Source: Rhynchosporium graminicola (Eukaryota > Ascomycota > Leotiomycetes > Helotiales > Ploettnerulaceae). Taken from it: 64,000 nt of DNA. The translations under genes and the position numbers were made by a program. Under the pieces are notes generated by a model that saw only the letters and a list, made by a program, of their open reading frames with translations, had not been told where the DNA came from and ran no database searches. The stretch lies in the NCBI GenBank assembly GCA_900074885.1, contig FJUW01000069.1, forward strand, positions 147,756 to 211,755, given 5' to 3'. Of the stretch, positions 49,601-61,674 are shown piece by piece. How positions within the stretch are numbered: position 1 is the stretch's first letter; every line of letters starts with the position of its first letter.

Positions 49601-51700
49601 CCAGTTTAGTAAACACTTTAGTATCCCGGAGCTTATCTAGCGTTTCGCTGATTAATAGCAGAGAGTATCGATCCTTAATTATAATTTTATTTAGAGCCCG
49701 GTAATCGATATATAATCGTAAGCTATTATCTTTCTTAAGTATAAAAAGAATAAGTATACCTATAGGACTCTTACTCTTCCTTATCTAACCCTTCGCCTCT
49801 AATAAGTCGAGGTATTCCCGGAGAACCTCTAGTTCCTTCTCGGAGAGGTTATAGATTAGAGAATAAGGTATCTTTAATCCTAGTTCTAACTCGATAGCGT
49901 ATTAATAGCTCTCTAATAGGAGTAGCTCGCTTCCTTTCTCCTTAGAGAACACGTCCTTAAAGTCACTATATATAAAGGGAATAATAGGCGTATCGCTAGT
50001 ATCTATCTAGCGTATTATACGCAAGTTAAATATTATAATATATATAAGAGATTTCTATATATTAATAAGAGTCGCAAAAGCTCAAGGTACTATAATATTA
50101 AGGCTATTAGAATCCTTTAAATTATAAGGGAACCTCTACTACTTATTCTTAAAGCTAATCCGAGGATCTATATCCTCTAACTATAGCTACTCTAATATCA
50201 GGTCTATACCTAGCATATCGATAACTCTTAGCCGAAGAGTATCGACTCTAGTCTATCTAATCGAATCGGCTATCTCTACCTAAGTAACTATAGTACCGAA
50301 GATAACGCTTTTATTCTATAAAAGTATCTAGAAAGTCCTCGGTCCTTCGCTAGTAAGTTTAAGCTTATATTCTTTAGTAACTAGTCTTAATATAAAGTTA
50401 TCTTCTACTCTACTATTAATAAGAGTAGTTATCGATTTCTACTTACCTTAGGATAGAATCTTTATTTAGATTTCTATCTTATTATCTAGTAAGCCCGGTC
50501 CGAATATAGAAGATACTATAAGTTATAGCTTTCCTTAGCGTTTATCTTTAGTATTACTAGTATTTAATTTTAAATAGTTCGGAGAGATATATCTATATTC
50601 GTTATAGAAGTAGTACTAAACCTTAGAGATATCCTATCTTATTAGCTAATCTCTAATAAGTATACTATTTAGATCTTTCCTCTCTTCTTATCTTTATTAG
50701 CTCTTATCTTATCGATCATTAGTTCTTCGCTAGTACTTATATAAGTTATCCTTCTTCACGTTTAACTCCTTATATTTCTGCTCTTTAAGTTCCTTCTATC
50801 TTTTATTACTATTAGTACCTCTAAATAAGGTATAAGTCTCTTAAAAAGTAATAGTAGAAATAACTTAGTCTCGGGTCTGAAGTCTATTAGCTTAGCTATT
50901 CTTAACGATTTTCTAGCGAATTTTTAAGCAGATCTTATTAAATAAGATATCTCGTAATTAGTACTTAGTAAAGGGTTCGAGTTATTCCTCTTTTTCTTTA
51001 AGGTAATTCATAAACTTCTTAATTAGTTAACTTAGCCTTTAGTAAGCGTTCTCGTAGGCCTATAAGTTAGCTACCCTTCGTAAGATAAGAAATAGCTAGA
51101 GATTCGCTAGGAACTCTTTATAACTTTCCTAAGTTATCTTATAAAAGGTATCTAGAGTATACTTTCTGAACCTTTCCTAGGCGTTCGCCGGTTCCTTACG
51201 GAGTAGTATTACTACTTATTTAATCTTAACGAGATTAGTTAAGTACCCTTTAGTATTATAATCGAAGACTTAGTTATAAGCTTATAAGTACTTAGTAAGC
51301 TCTCTTTAGCTTCTACCCTCGTATTCCGATAGAATCATATATTTATCTTTATCCCGGCGAGGAATTAGCGATTCTTCAGGAGCTACTAATCGATTAGTAT
51401 CTCTCTTTATACTTAGAGTAAGGTCTTCGGATATATAAGCTTAATAGAGTCGTACTCTTATAATAGCTTCCGGAGAGTATTAAGTAAGGTCTTCGCTGAA
51501 TATTCGTTAGTACTTAATTATAAGGTTATCTAAGATATCGTTCCGTTTCTTTAACGATTAGAGTTTCTCTTATAGAACTAAAGGTTATCTACTAGTATAT
51601 CGCTAGGTATTATCTAGGCCCCAATAGAATCGTCTTAGAGTATAAGTCGGGTTAACGTAGTAGAGGATTCTCCGCTTTAAGCTATTATAACTATTTAAGC
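46620..51700 (-). pseudogene. gag-pol relic of element B
   Basis: Minus-strand polyprotein, read right to left. Gag lies about 50600-51700. Its zinc knuckle near 50560-50625 has all four ligands read as Tyr (Cys and His codons hit by RIP). Reverse transcriptase shows LYIDYRALNK near 49690-49720 and YLNNILIYS near 49390-49420 (Asp to Asn in the catalytic box). RNase H follows at about 48300-49100. The integrase zinc-binding region is near 47890-48060 (YIPLNEAIYTEIIKICYNN, with His read as Tyr). A chromodomain-like C-terminus lies near 46730-46890 (VVRGREQFLVR). Stops are RIP-type. Confidence 0.82.
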
Positions 51701-51725
51701 TAATATTAAGTAAAAGCAATTAGAA

Positions 51726-51907
51726 TATAATAATCACTTAGTACGCTAAGGTAAATAAGCATAATAGAATAGTAGAATAGTCGCTGGAGGTTCGCTAGTA
51801 ATAATCTAGTTAATATAAAAACTAATTACTAAGGAGAGAAGGATCTTCCTTCCTCTCTAATTCTGAAATACAGGAGTAGGAGGCACTAGGCGCACAGACC
51901 TATTACA
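51726..51907 (-). repeat. 5' LTR of element B
   Basis: 182 bases, direct repeat of 23021-23202. It is followed by ACTAG at 51908-51912. Confidence 0.92.
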
Positions 51908-51912
51908 ACTAG

Positions 51913-53462
51913 CTATAGTACCAGCACTAGCTATAGCAAGCCAATCGACGCCTCTACCTCTACCTGAATCGATTATACTCTCTTCTTCGCCTCCGCAGAT
52001 TATTATATAAGTTATAAAGTTGGAAATTCGATACTACCTAGACAGCGAGCGTATTAGTAATACAATTAGTAGTATTTCAAATAAGCTAGGAGAGGAGGGA
52101 TATACCTTCCAATCGATTAAGGAGACTGCTAGAGAGGTAGCAGATAATACTATTAATTCAAGGGGTATTTCCAGCCTAAGAAGAGATTATACTTACTAGT
52201 ACACTATATATAGAGCTAATAGCAATCCGACTAAGGTAAATATCAGTAATTCAGCTGATTTCGACTATATTATTAAACAAGTTTCAAACTAGGGAGCTAA
52301 AGGTAAGAAGAAGATACTCAGACTCTAGATTTACTTTAGTATTATCTTAACTCCTTAGAGTATAGTTCGACCTCTATAGAAAGATCTAGTACTAGTAAAG
52401 CCTCTAATTATTACTATTCTAAAGCGTATATATGGAGATCTGAGAGAGAAGAGAGAGGAGGTGCTAAAGCCTAAGAAACCTCGTATAGTAATAATACAGT
52501 TAATAGAGGAGGAGAAACTAAGCCGTTAAGCCAAAAAAGGAACCTTTAAGGAGCTCTTAACCTCAATTCAAGTATTATAGTCTTATAAAGTTAGCTCTTA
52601 TAGTTCAACTACTCGCTTTTACTAGGTAAATAATAATAAGCACTATTACCTTTCAGGAGCTGATTTAACTCGCTAGGGCTATGATATTGAAGAAGGAGTT
52701 ACTATAATTAATAAGCCTTCTATACTTTATAGAGGAGACTTATTAAGAGAGTTTACTAGGCGTCGAGAGGCAGAAGAAGTAAAGGAGAGAAAAGGGAGGA
52801 AGCAGAAGAAGAGAGAGTCTTACTATGATTTATCTTTATTACCGGAATATCGAATAAGAGCCTAATACCCTCTGCAGACGCCTTATTAGCCTCCAAATAG
52901 CTTCCCATATCAGTACCCTATAATATAACTTCCTTAACCTCCTCCGGTATAATCTCCTTATACTCCTAGCTCATAGGGCTATTTTCGACCTCCGATATAC
53001 CCTTAACTCAATATACCTCTTTCAGACTATGAATATTAACTGCCTGAACCTTAATTACCTCTAAATCGACCACAGAAGAGAGCTAGGAGTAAGTTTCTAT
53101 CGATAGCAGATCTGCGAGAGTCGAGCCTACTACGTAGCAGTAGTAATTCTGAGGAAGTATTATTTACACTAAAAACATTTCTTTATAAGCTCTTACTACC
53201 CCCTAAAGCTTCTATAGCTTCACAATTCGACTTCGCTATTAAGATATTTATAAAGTAAGGGTATAATATAGCTATAATATCAGAGATAATAATTAGAGAG
53301 GGAATAGAGCTTAGAATAAAAGCTAGAGTCTTAAAGGTTATAAAGATAAATTTAAAGGCATTCAAGAAGTAGTATAATCAGTAAGAAGTATAATAAACTA
53401 TAGAAGAGGAGAAGGAGGAGGAGGAGGAGAAGGAGGAGGAGTAAAGAGCAAATTTCTAGTAA
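51913..53462 (+). pseudogene. accessory gene of element A, 3' part
   Basis: Continues 22816-23020 in the same frame once element B and one ACTAG copy are removed. The whole would be 585 codons including the stop. Features in order are a VPVLAIVPALAI repeat over the join and a basic stretch near QGAKGKKKILRLQ. Next come KPKKPRIV, a Lys/Arg-rich KERKGRKQKKRES block, and a Pro/Tyr/Gln-rich section (PYQPPNSFPYQYP). A Ser-rich stretch and an acidic GAG-repeat tail (53406-53441) follow. It ends at TAA 53460-53462, or at 53442 if that TAA is original. Only RIP-type stops interrupt it. The stop lies 10 bases from the stop of the convergent transposase. No family was recognised; the basic and low-complexity layout would suit a DNA-binding partner, but that is inference. 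Confidence 0.6.
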
Positions 53463-53472
53463 TTATAGCTAT

Positions 53473-54471
53473 TTACATGCCTTCTTCTTCTTCTTCTTCT
53501 GCAAGACCTTAGTACCCATAATAGCGAAAATATACCCTTACTCTACGTTAAGCTTCAGCTCTAATTCTAACTATACATATAGCTAGTATTAAGAAGCTTT
53601 CAAACTCCTCCTAGGTATACTATTTCCACCTCTAATTTCTTCTAATCTATGCCTTTAGATCTGCGAAACTCTCTTCAATTAGGTTAAAAAAGGGGCAATA
53701 TAATAGGAGATATTCAAGCTAAAGACCGAAAGTAGCATATAAGACAGCGACTTTAGGAGCTCTATAGATAGAGGCGTTATCTATAATAATAACTCTGATT
53801 CTAAGCTTAATACACTCCGGTAAGATACTCTTTTCAAGCTATTCAGTAAAGATCTCTATAGTAATAGAGCCTTAGAAGATCAAAAGCTAATAATACCCCC
53901 TTATAGAGTATACTAGTAATATTAACTACCTTATCGACCTTTTTAGAACCCTCGATACCTCTACTAGAGCTCCTCTTAGAGCCTAACCTCTCCTTCTTTC
54001 TACTATACGTTTATTGCAAGCAGATTCATCGATAAAGCAAAAGTAGTAAGAATTCCAGAATACTATCTTACGCCTCTAAGCAGCGATTAATTCGTCGTTT
54101 CTCTAGGCCGCAGATACTAAAAGTACCTTCTTAGTATATTTGATTCGTTTAAGAGCTTTAGAGACTTAATTAATCGATATATCGATATCGTAAGCTTCGT
54201 AAAAGTAAGTAGCAATCTTATCTAAGTATAGATCTAGATCTCTCTCTAATAGAGCTATGATATATAGCTCCATATTATCAGTTATTACTAGCTAAGGACC
54301 TCTACGGCGTCGATTTAGAGCCTTATCTTATTAGATTCGACGATTACGCTAGCAAATTGTCTTATATATTATTCCATACTCTCTTGCTAAGGCGCGCAGG
54401 TCAAGATTCTCTCATAAACATAGTACTTAATCGATTTAGTGTGTTTTCTATACTAGCAGATTAGGAGCCAT
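53473..54471 (-). pseudogene. Tc1/mariner DDE transposase of element A
   Basis: A 333-codon frame from ATG at 54471 to TAA at 53473, the usual size for this superfamily, interrupted by RIP stops. The N-terminus is a helix-turn-helix segment (LRALAREYGIIYKTI). A basic RRRRG stretch comes next. The catalytic triad is visible: FIDESACNKR for the first Asp, VIIIDNASIY for the second, and FNLIEESFADLKA for the Glu. Exactly 34 residues separate the second Asp from the Glu, so it is DD34E (DDE_3 type, Tc1-like). The C-terminus ends in a Glu run encoded by a GAA repeat. It would cut and paste the element at TA sites. Confidence 0.88.
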
Positions 54472-54488
54472 AATATTAACGTTATAAT

Positions 54489-54683
54489 AGACTCAATATA
54501 TACTCTATAGATCAAGAGCTTCAAAAAGAAGTAGTTTAGAAGCAAATCAGTATAGTATTCATAGAGCTTTAGTAGTTTCTAGTTCTAATAATTACAGCAT
54601 ATTAATATTTAGTAGGGTTCACACTAAAAGGCGGTATACCGGCGTTATTTACTAAAGAATCACGCTAAACCGAAGAATCACTG
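54489..54683 (-). repeat. right terminal inverted repeat of element A
   Basis: Inverted partner of 22615-22809, ending at the TA target duplication. Confidence 0.9.
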
Positions 54684-54685
54684 TA

Positions 54686-55970
54686 TCATAGGCCGATAGC
54701 TCCAGTATGCGCGTCTCCAGAGCCCTTCACGAGGCCTGTCGGAAACCGGCGCGGGGCTGTGTTTTATTTGCGTTTAAACTTCAATCAAGCACATTTGTTC
54801 GACATTGAAATGTAAGCTGGCAAACTGCAATACATTCTCCCTCAGCTCCATAGGAGTAAAAAGACTGATCTGGGCACATTGGCCTATAATATAATTCGTT
54901 AACATACCGTGAGAATTGACGAGGTTTATGTCAGACAATACTGTTGACAGCGGGGCCAAATTTACTACTCATCTAACTGGCTAGGAAGCAGGAACAAATT
55001 GACATTCGAGAAGGTGTCTTCACTAGAGACATACCACTGTCACGAAAGATCATCAAAGCCGCTGGTACACTGATCTCATGTACCTCAGCAAGTCCCGCGA
55101 AACTACGCCTTCATTTTTTTATCGGTGCTATAATTAAACTTCTAGGTGTCAAAAAATTTGCGCAAACTCCGCTTTGAATGGACTTGTCTTCTCACTTGTC
55201 TCGTCCCAGATATGTACAACGAAAAATTGCGCAGTGGTAGGCGCAGGACTCGCCCAATTTGACAGGTGCTTCCACAGCTTGCCGCCGACTTCCATTTCGG
55301 TTTACCGCTACACGCTAAACCACCGGCCTCATATGACATGGTCAAGCTGAGGTTGTATAATTTTATCAGGGGATGATTTGATTATTTCCTGAAATATCAC
55401 ATGCGTGCGCAGTGCAGCTGCCATTCCATGTTTCAAGCACCGCATATTCTCGATGAAGTTCCCTTTACTTTCATTTCTACGAGACTCCATATGAAGGCTC
55501 TACATATAGACCTCCCAGTTATCTTTATGCTAGGCACCCGCATAAGGAGAATTCAATGTGGGTTCTCATTTGTTCGAGATCCCCGTGCCCTGCGACTTTA
55601 GCAATATCCGGTTGTATGCCTGAAGTGATCGAAGCATAGTACTTGGACTAACGAAGGCTCATAAGCCTTCTGAAGTAAGTATATAGCACTTCGGCAGAAG
55701 GAGGGATTCTATTCCGAGGTTCAGTAAGCTCAGGAAATTCTTCAACTTAACCACTAATCGTTTGTAAAAGCTTTACAGTAATAAGTACGTGTTATATTCT
55801 AGAAATAGATCTATCAGGCTTGCTGAAATAAGTATACATCTGACTCTAGCACCCTACTACAGTTACTGAACCTCGAGTGGGACTAAGTTCAGACTGTCGA
55901 GCAAGTCAGCAGGTTAAGAGCACATAGCAGAATTGTATAGCTCGAGAATCAATCTCATATAAAGCTAACA
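54686..55970. other. host DNA island between repeat blocks
   Basis: Sequence of host-like composition directly continuing the left flank of element A (joining at the TA). Short frames at 54774-54959 (-), 55142-55345 (-) and 55401-55601 (+) have no recognisable motif. No gene can be called. Confidence 0.5.
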
Positions 55971-56871
55971 GTGTGCGAAATGATTAGATTAGATTAGTGT
56001 ATGACCTTCTACTTGAATCTAATCAAAGGTAATTTAAATCTACTCTAATCTAATCAAAGTATAATTAAGTATAATAAAGTATAACCGAGTAGAATACGTG
56101 ATATATAGCTAGTCTTAAAATAGCTTAGATCCTCGCTTAAGCTCCCTTTTTGAGCTTAGGCTCTTACCTTAGGCTAAGTAGTAATCCAAATCTAGAAATT
56201 ACTAGTATCTTCGATAAAAACTCAAGCTCTATTAGTAGTAATAGCTTATTGGAAGTATATTATTAATTATAACCTGGAAATTAAAAGAAAAAATACTAGA
56301 ATATGATTAACAATTATAGCTTTATAATAGATTATCTAGAAGATTCTGTTCTATTCTATCAGTTTCTAATTATTATAAATCAACGAATCTTTTAGTAATA
56401 AGCTTAGAAATCCATATCTAAATAGAATCTTCTAGAAACTATATAATATTCATATAAGAGTCTCTACTCTCCTATAGAATCCGAACTTTCTTCCTTAGAT
56501 TTATCGATATCTACTAGTATTACTCTTATACTTATTTTACTGCTTCTAAATCTATTATACTCTTAAATATATATCTATATATATATATATATATATCTAC
56601 TTTGTCTTTTACTGGATATCAAACCGCTAGTACTATTAATCGAGCTCAAAACGAGCCCGATTTTACGATTAATACCGACGATTTACCTCTTATCTTTAAG
56701 AAAGGTCTATTTTCTAAGACTTTAGAACCTATTAATGAGAACCCTATGGAGCCTAGATTAGTGACTATTAGGTGTCTCTATAGGGGCTGCTCATAAGTAT
56801 AATACTCTCTACCTTTACTTATAATAATGTATACTAATATTATAACTATAATAGAAAAGTCTTTAGAAATC
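55971..56871. other. AT-rich decayed sequence
   Basis: Starts with GATTAGATTAGATTA and TCTAATCTAATCA low-complexity blocks (55985-56060) and holds a TA run at 56575-56597. One plus-strand frame at 56602-56796 (64 codons, DFTINTDDLPLIFKKGLFSK) has no known family. It is probably an old repeat. Confidence 0.4.
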
Positions 56872-57143
56872 TATAACGATATAAGACTCGAGGCGGTATA
56901 CGAGCAGGGATAAAACGAGTAAGGAGACTAAGAGCGATCTTATATAGTCTACTACTAAGGAAATAAGAAGATAAGGAAGAAGAAAGGAAGAAGAAGATAG
57001 GGTACAAGGCACCTTATATATATACGCTAGTACTAGTCCGATACTATACTGAGTCAGCTACTAACTATACCGGGATACCTAGGAACTTAGGTCCCGGTAC
57101 CTATCCTTCTCCTCATATGACTTTCAGGTAAGCTATTATTATA
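56872..57143 (-). repeat. 3' LTR of element G
   Basis: About 272 bases, aligning with the 268-base LTRs of C and F along most of its length, more diverged. Confidence 0.82.
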
Positions 57144-57688
57144 TTAACCCTCTTCTAAGAAGAGCTTAACCTTAAGCTCGGAAGGTCTTTATTTATACTA
57201 GAAACTAGTCTTTATAATTACTATTTTCGTTGATTTCGCGTAATAAATACTAGCGGTTCTTTAATAGTAGTAAATCCTTTAATAGCAACTAACTAGTTAC
57301 GTTATAATAATAGTACTATATTAGTTACAGCTTCTAAATTAGGCGGTGAGTTAATTCACTTTATCTCTTTATAGTAAGAGGCGAGTTTAAGTAGGGTAAG
57401 AGAAGTATAAAGGAAGGGGTTTATTAATATTAGAGCACCTCTCCCTTTAAATACGATAACTACTTAATCTATAAGTATTCTTCCCTCTAGATTACTTCAT
57501 AGTTACTTAAGGAGTTAACTTTACTAACTATTATAATAGTATTAATATAATTTTATATATTAATCGACCTAATAATGATTACTATATTACTAGTAAGTTC
57601 TATTCTACTTTAGAGTTAAGTATAGTCGTAAGGTAAAGCATAAGAGTCTAACGGATCTAAAATACTATCACGGGTGAATAATATATAC
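56872..57688 (-). mobile_element. Element G: truncated Ty3 copy of the C/F family
   Basis: An LTR of the C family at 56872-57143 is followed by the polypurine-tract region and about 545 bases of 3' internal sequence similar to 24001-24530. It stops where the LTR of element F begins. F therefore seems to have inserted into G or lies tandem to it. No opposite-strand frame remains intact. Confidence 0.8.
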
Positions 57689-57956
57689 TGTAACGACACA
57701 AGACTCAAGGCGGTATACAAGCAAGAATAAACGAGTAGGGAGGCTAAGAGCGATCTTATATAGTCTACTACGAAGAAAACAAAAAGATAAGGAAGGAAGA
57801 AGAAGAGAGATAGAGTGCAAGGCACCTTATATATATATGCCGGTACTAGTCTGATACTATACCGGGTTAGATACTAGTTCTGCCGGGATACCTATGAACT
57901 TAGGCCTTATTATCTATTCTTCTTCTTATATGATATTCAGGTGAGCTATCGTTATA
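57689..57956 (-). repeat. 3' LTR of element F
   Basis: 268 bases, collinear with both LTRs of element C. Terminal inverted repeats TGTAACGA/TCGTTATA. Confidence 0.9.
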
Positions 57957-58447
57957 TTACTCCCCCCCTAAGAAGAGCTTAACCCTAAGCTCGGAAGGTT
58001 ATAGTTTATACTGGAATTAGTCTTTATTATAACTATTTTCGTCGATATTCGCGTAATAGGCGCTAGCCGCTCTTTAGTAGTAGTAAATTCTTTATCAGGT
58101 TCTAACTAGTTATATCGCTATAATAGTACTATATTAGTCGTAGCTTCTAAATCAGGCAGTAAGCGGTATTTGCTTTATCTGTTTATAATAGGAGTCGAGT
58201 TTAAGTAGGGCGTAGAGTATATAAAGGAAGGGGTTTATTAATATTAGAGCCTTTCCTTTTCAACCGCGATAACTACTTCAACTTATAAGTTTATTCTCCC
58301 TAGACTAAAATATAGCTCCTAGAGTAAGTATCGTTACTAACTACTATAGTAGTTTACTATAATCTTATATATTAATCGACTTAATTAACTCTTCTCTTAA
58401 TATAAGTAAGTTTCCTATCTTAGTTTTAGGGATAGTCCTTAAGTATA

Positions 58448-59411
58448 GTGCGAGAGTTTCATAGATCTATAATACTAACTCCTATAATACCTTTACTAGT
58501 TCCTACTAGTACTCTTTCAGCGGCGTATTATATATATTACCTGCGGTATATTCGCGCTTTCCTTAAGATAAAGTATAATAATACTCCTGTTTTAGAACTC
58601 TTATACTCGTTTAATAAGCCTAACTCTAAGCTTTATAAGTATTATTCAGTATTAAAGAGTAGTTACAAGCCTATAGGTTACTTGAACCTAAACGTAGTAT
58701 ATATACTAACGCGTTATAGTTACTTAACTACGTTAATACGGAGTATACTATTTTATCCGAGTTACTTCCTAGTAGTAAAGCTAAGGACGCGGAGCTGAAT
58801 CAGGGCGGTATTATAGCTACTTATAAGGCGATTAATCAGATCTATTATCTTGCGAAATCTACTACTCCTATTACTATATTAGAGATTACTACTATATAAT
58901 TAGCAGAGACTTAAGCTTTAAGGCGTTCTATAGAGAAAGTATTTAAGGAGTTAGAGTTTATTAAAGTAGTAAGTTAAGATCTTAAATCCTTAGATACTAG
59001 TATAATACTAATATAATATAGGATCTAGATCTTTTAATAGTAGATTCGGCGAAATCTAAGTTAATAGTATAAATAGTATTAAAGTAGATAAAAGAGTTAA
59101 ATAGTATTATACGGGAATTTGTAAAAAAAGCTATATTTAAAGCTATAATATCTAATACTAAAAGAAAGAGGAATTTGCCTTCTAGTTTAGAGATAGCGTC
59201 GGATCTAGATACTCCCGGACCTTCTCTAAAGAAGAAACCTCATAGGATTAGCTATTATACTCGGTTTACTACTAGGGCTACGTTAGTAGATTTAGGTAAG
59301 AAGTTAGATATAGTAGTTCCGGTTCTAGATATTCTAGAATTACTAAGAGCTCCAGAGAACTTAAGAGAGAAAGCTAATAAAGTAGAAGTAGTTAAAGAAG
59401 TAGAGCTTTAG
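58448..59411 (+). pseudogene. opposite-strand frame of element F
   Basis: The same frame as 24531-25458 in element C. The 58448-58798 segment is open, with AYYIYYLRYIRAFLKIKYNN. One base is missing near 58697 relative to C, causing a frameshift. The C-terminal segment 59175-59411 is open again (PSLKKKPHRISYYTRFTTRA, then LDILELLRAPENL) and ends at TAG. Conservation of amino acid reading between the two copies supports a once-real gene. Confidence 0.55.
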
Positions 59412-61517
59412 ATATAGCGTTATTACGGAGTATAATCAGGGGATTATCCTTAGTAATAAATTCTAATACTAGTAACTATAATAGCTTATTATCCTCTAAG
59501 TAACTATAGTTATCTATTCCGTCTTCTTAGGCCTTAATCTACTAATCTAGTTTACGCGGAGGTCTAGGTTTACTTAAGTTAGTAGCGTAAAAGTCTCTAA
59601 GCTTATATAGAGTACCTATTAGGTTAGAAGCGTTATACTAAGTTAGGTCCGGGTTATAGCCTAGCTAGCTAACTTAATACTTTAGATTACCTCTTAAGAG
59701 CTATATAGCAAGTATATCTTATAACTCCTACTCTTCTTAAGTAGCGATAACCTCCGGGGGTAGGTTTTATAACTCCTAGCCTAGTAATAAGTCGTCCGGG
59801 TCCTTAAAGAGTAATTCGGGAGAGAATATATTATAAATAGAAGATCCTAGGAGTAAATCTAGCTTATAAGAGTATCAGATCTTAGCTAAGACATAATATA
59901 GTCCTACTTAGAGACTAGATAGCTTCTTACTTAGCTAGTAATTCTTAAGGTTCCTTATAGAGAGAAATACCTTATCTCTAACTTCCTAGTTAATACTACG
60001 CCGTTTCGGGTCAGTTACAGCGCTTATCTTATACTAAGTAGCTAGTATATTAGCTTTTATAACCTTAATAGCGGATTTAGTATATTCAGCTAGGGATTTA
60101 GTATTAGTATAATTAAGCTTCTCTTATAGTATCGATCCGGTGAGTTACTTCTAGTCCTAGCTATTCCGTAGTAGTATACTATATTTAAGAGTATATAGCG
60201 CTATACTAATAGAATCGTAAGGTAAGGTTACTTAGGCGCGGTCTATTATCAGTAGTAGTTCGCCCTAGTTACTCTAGTAATAATTAACGAAAGGTCTAAG
60301 GCGTTAGTTAATATACTAATTTATAATCTCTATTTATCTATTAGTTTACTAGTAGAAGGAGATAGAGAGCTTAACCTTAACTCTAATTATATAGTAAAAC
60401 TCTTACTAGAAGGATAAGACTAGCTAAGCTCCTCAGTCGGATATAATTAACTCAAAGGTATATCCGAAACGATATATCTATTAGATAAATAACGTTACTA
60501 TCTTATAAGTATCGATATTATAGTAGTATAGTATCGATATAGAGTCTTTCCTTAGGCGGTCGATAAATACTAATATCTTATTAAATCCTTAATTATTAAG
60601 CAAGAAGTCTTTAAAATCTATAGCTAGGTACTATATAGAGTAGCTAAGTACTAGTAATAAGTAAAGGAATCCTTACTATTTCGTCTATTTCAGATAAGAG
60701 TACTAGTAAGAGTAGTAATTATAAGTATACTATTTTATATCCGATACAAGTCCTTTCTAGTAGTAATAAGTAGAAATCATTTCAGTAGTCTTACGAGCGT
60801 TTAGATAAGCAGAGGAAACTTAATTATAGACTTCGCTAATTAAATAAGTATATAGCGGAATATAGCGTTATACGTATAGATAACTATTATAAAGTAGTAA
60901 ACTATTATTAATAGTATAGCTATCTCCTAATATATTTCGTTCCTTAGAGAATAATTCTTAGTTAAATTAGTATAGCTTCTCGATTAAATTAAAGGAGTTA
61001 CGTATAAGTTCCGGTAGCGTATTAGTCCCTAGCGATATTAAGTATATATAACTAATTTAATCGATATAATACTTAGCTAGTTCCGCGTTAATCCTAAGGT
61101 CTAGGTAATCTAAAGGTAGTAAAACCTGAGATTTATTATCTCGTTTCTATTATTCTTATATCTTTAGATCTTATTCTCTATAGCTAAGGATATTAGCTTT
61201 AGTATTATCTTTACTAAGTATATATATAATTTGAAAGTTAAATTCGGAAAGGAATTCTATCTATCTAGCTTACTTACTAGTTAGGACCTTAGTAATTATA
61301 AAGTATTCTAAGGATAAATAGTCCGTATATACGCTAGTATAGCGTTATAGAGATATAAGTTCTAGTCTCTATTTCCGGAAAGACTTAATAATAGCGTATA
61401 GCTCCTTATCGTAGATCTCCTAGTTTAGTTTATATCTATTAAGAATATAAGAGTAGAATCTAATTAGATACTACTAGTTATCTTTATATAATTAGGAGAT
61501 AACTCTAGCTATTATAT
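59353..61517. repeat. 2165-base duplication, copy 1 (left of gap)
   Basis: Matches 61675-63839 at a constant offset of 2322. Only one base change was noticed (near 61475 versus 63797). Element C has this stretch once. Confidence 0.93.
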
Positions 61518-61674
61518 NNNNNNNNNNNNNNNNNNNNNNNNNNNNNNNNNNNNNNNNNNNNNNNNNNNNNNNNNNNNNNNNNNNNNNNNNNNNNNNNNNN
61601 NNNNNNNNNNNNNNNNNNNNNNNNNNNNNNNNNNNNNNNNNNNNNNNNNNNNNNNNNNNNNNNNNNNNNNNNNN
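61518..61674. other. assembly gap of 157 N
   Basis: A run of N between two nearly identical sequences. See the flanking duplication. Confidence 0.98.

Larger units (their letters stand above)
23021..51907 (-). mobile_element. Element B: Ty3/gypsy chromovirus with opposite-strand frame, split by C and D
   Basis: LTRs at 23021-23202 and 51726-51907 (182 bases each) with ends TGTAAT/ATTACA. The direct duplication ACTAG lies at 23016-23020 and 51908-51912, inside the accessory gene of A. The polypurine tract next to the left LTR (about 23203-23216, read on minus) and the minus-strand pol set the orientation. The element's own sequence is 23203-23732, 31515-31594 and 45855-51725 plus LTRs, about 6.8 kb. 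The LTR pair shows 12 differences by eye, 10 of them transitions. It is dead by RIP. Confidence 0.9.
22615..54683. mobile_element. Element A: Tc1/mariner-like DNA transposon split by elements B-E
   Basis: The outer element of the stack. Its ends are inverted repeats of equal length, 22615-22809 and 54489-54683 (195 bases, no indels, differences mostly transitions). They start T/CAGT.ATTCTTCGG and are bounded by TA on both sides (22613-22614 and 54684-54685), the Tc1/mariner target duplication. Without element B and one ACTAG copy the element is 3177 bases. It has two convergent frames: an accessory gene from the left end and a DD34E transposase from the right end. Each starts just inside its inverted repeat. 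RIP stops show it is inactive. Confidence 0.88.

Noticed and set aside
53400..53510. GAG and CTT trinucleotide runs as a microsatellite array
   Set aside because: They encode the Glu tails of the two convergent genes of element A and are explained by coding sequence.
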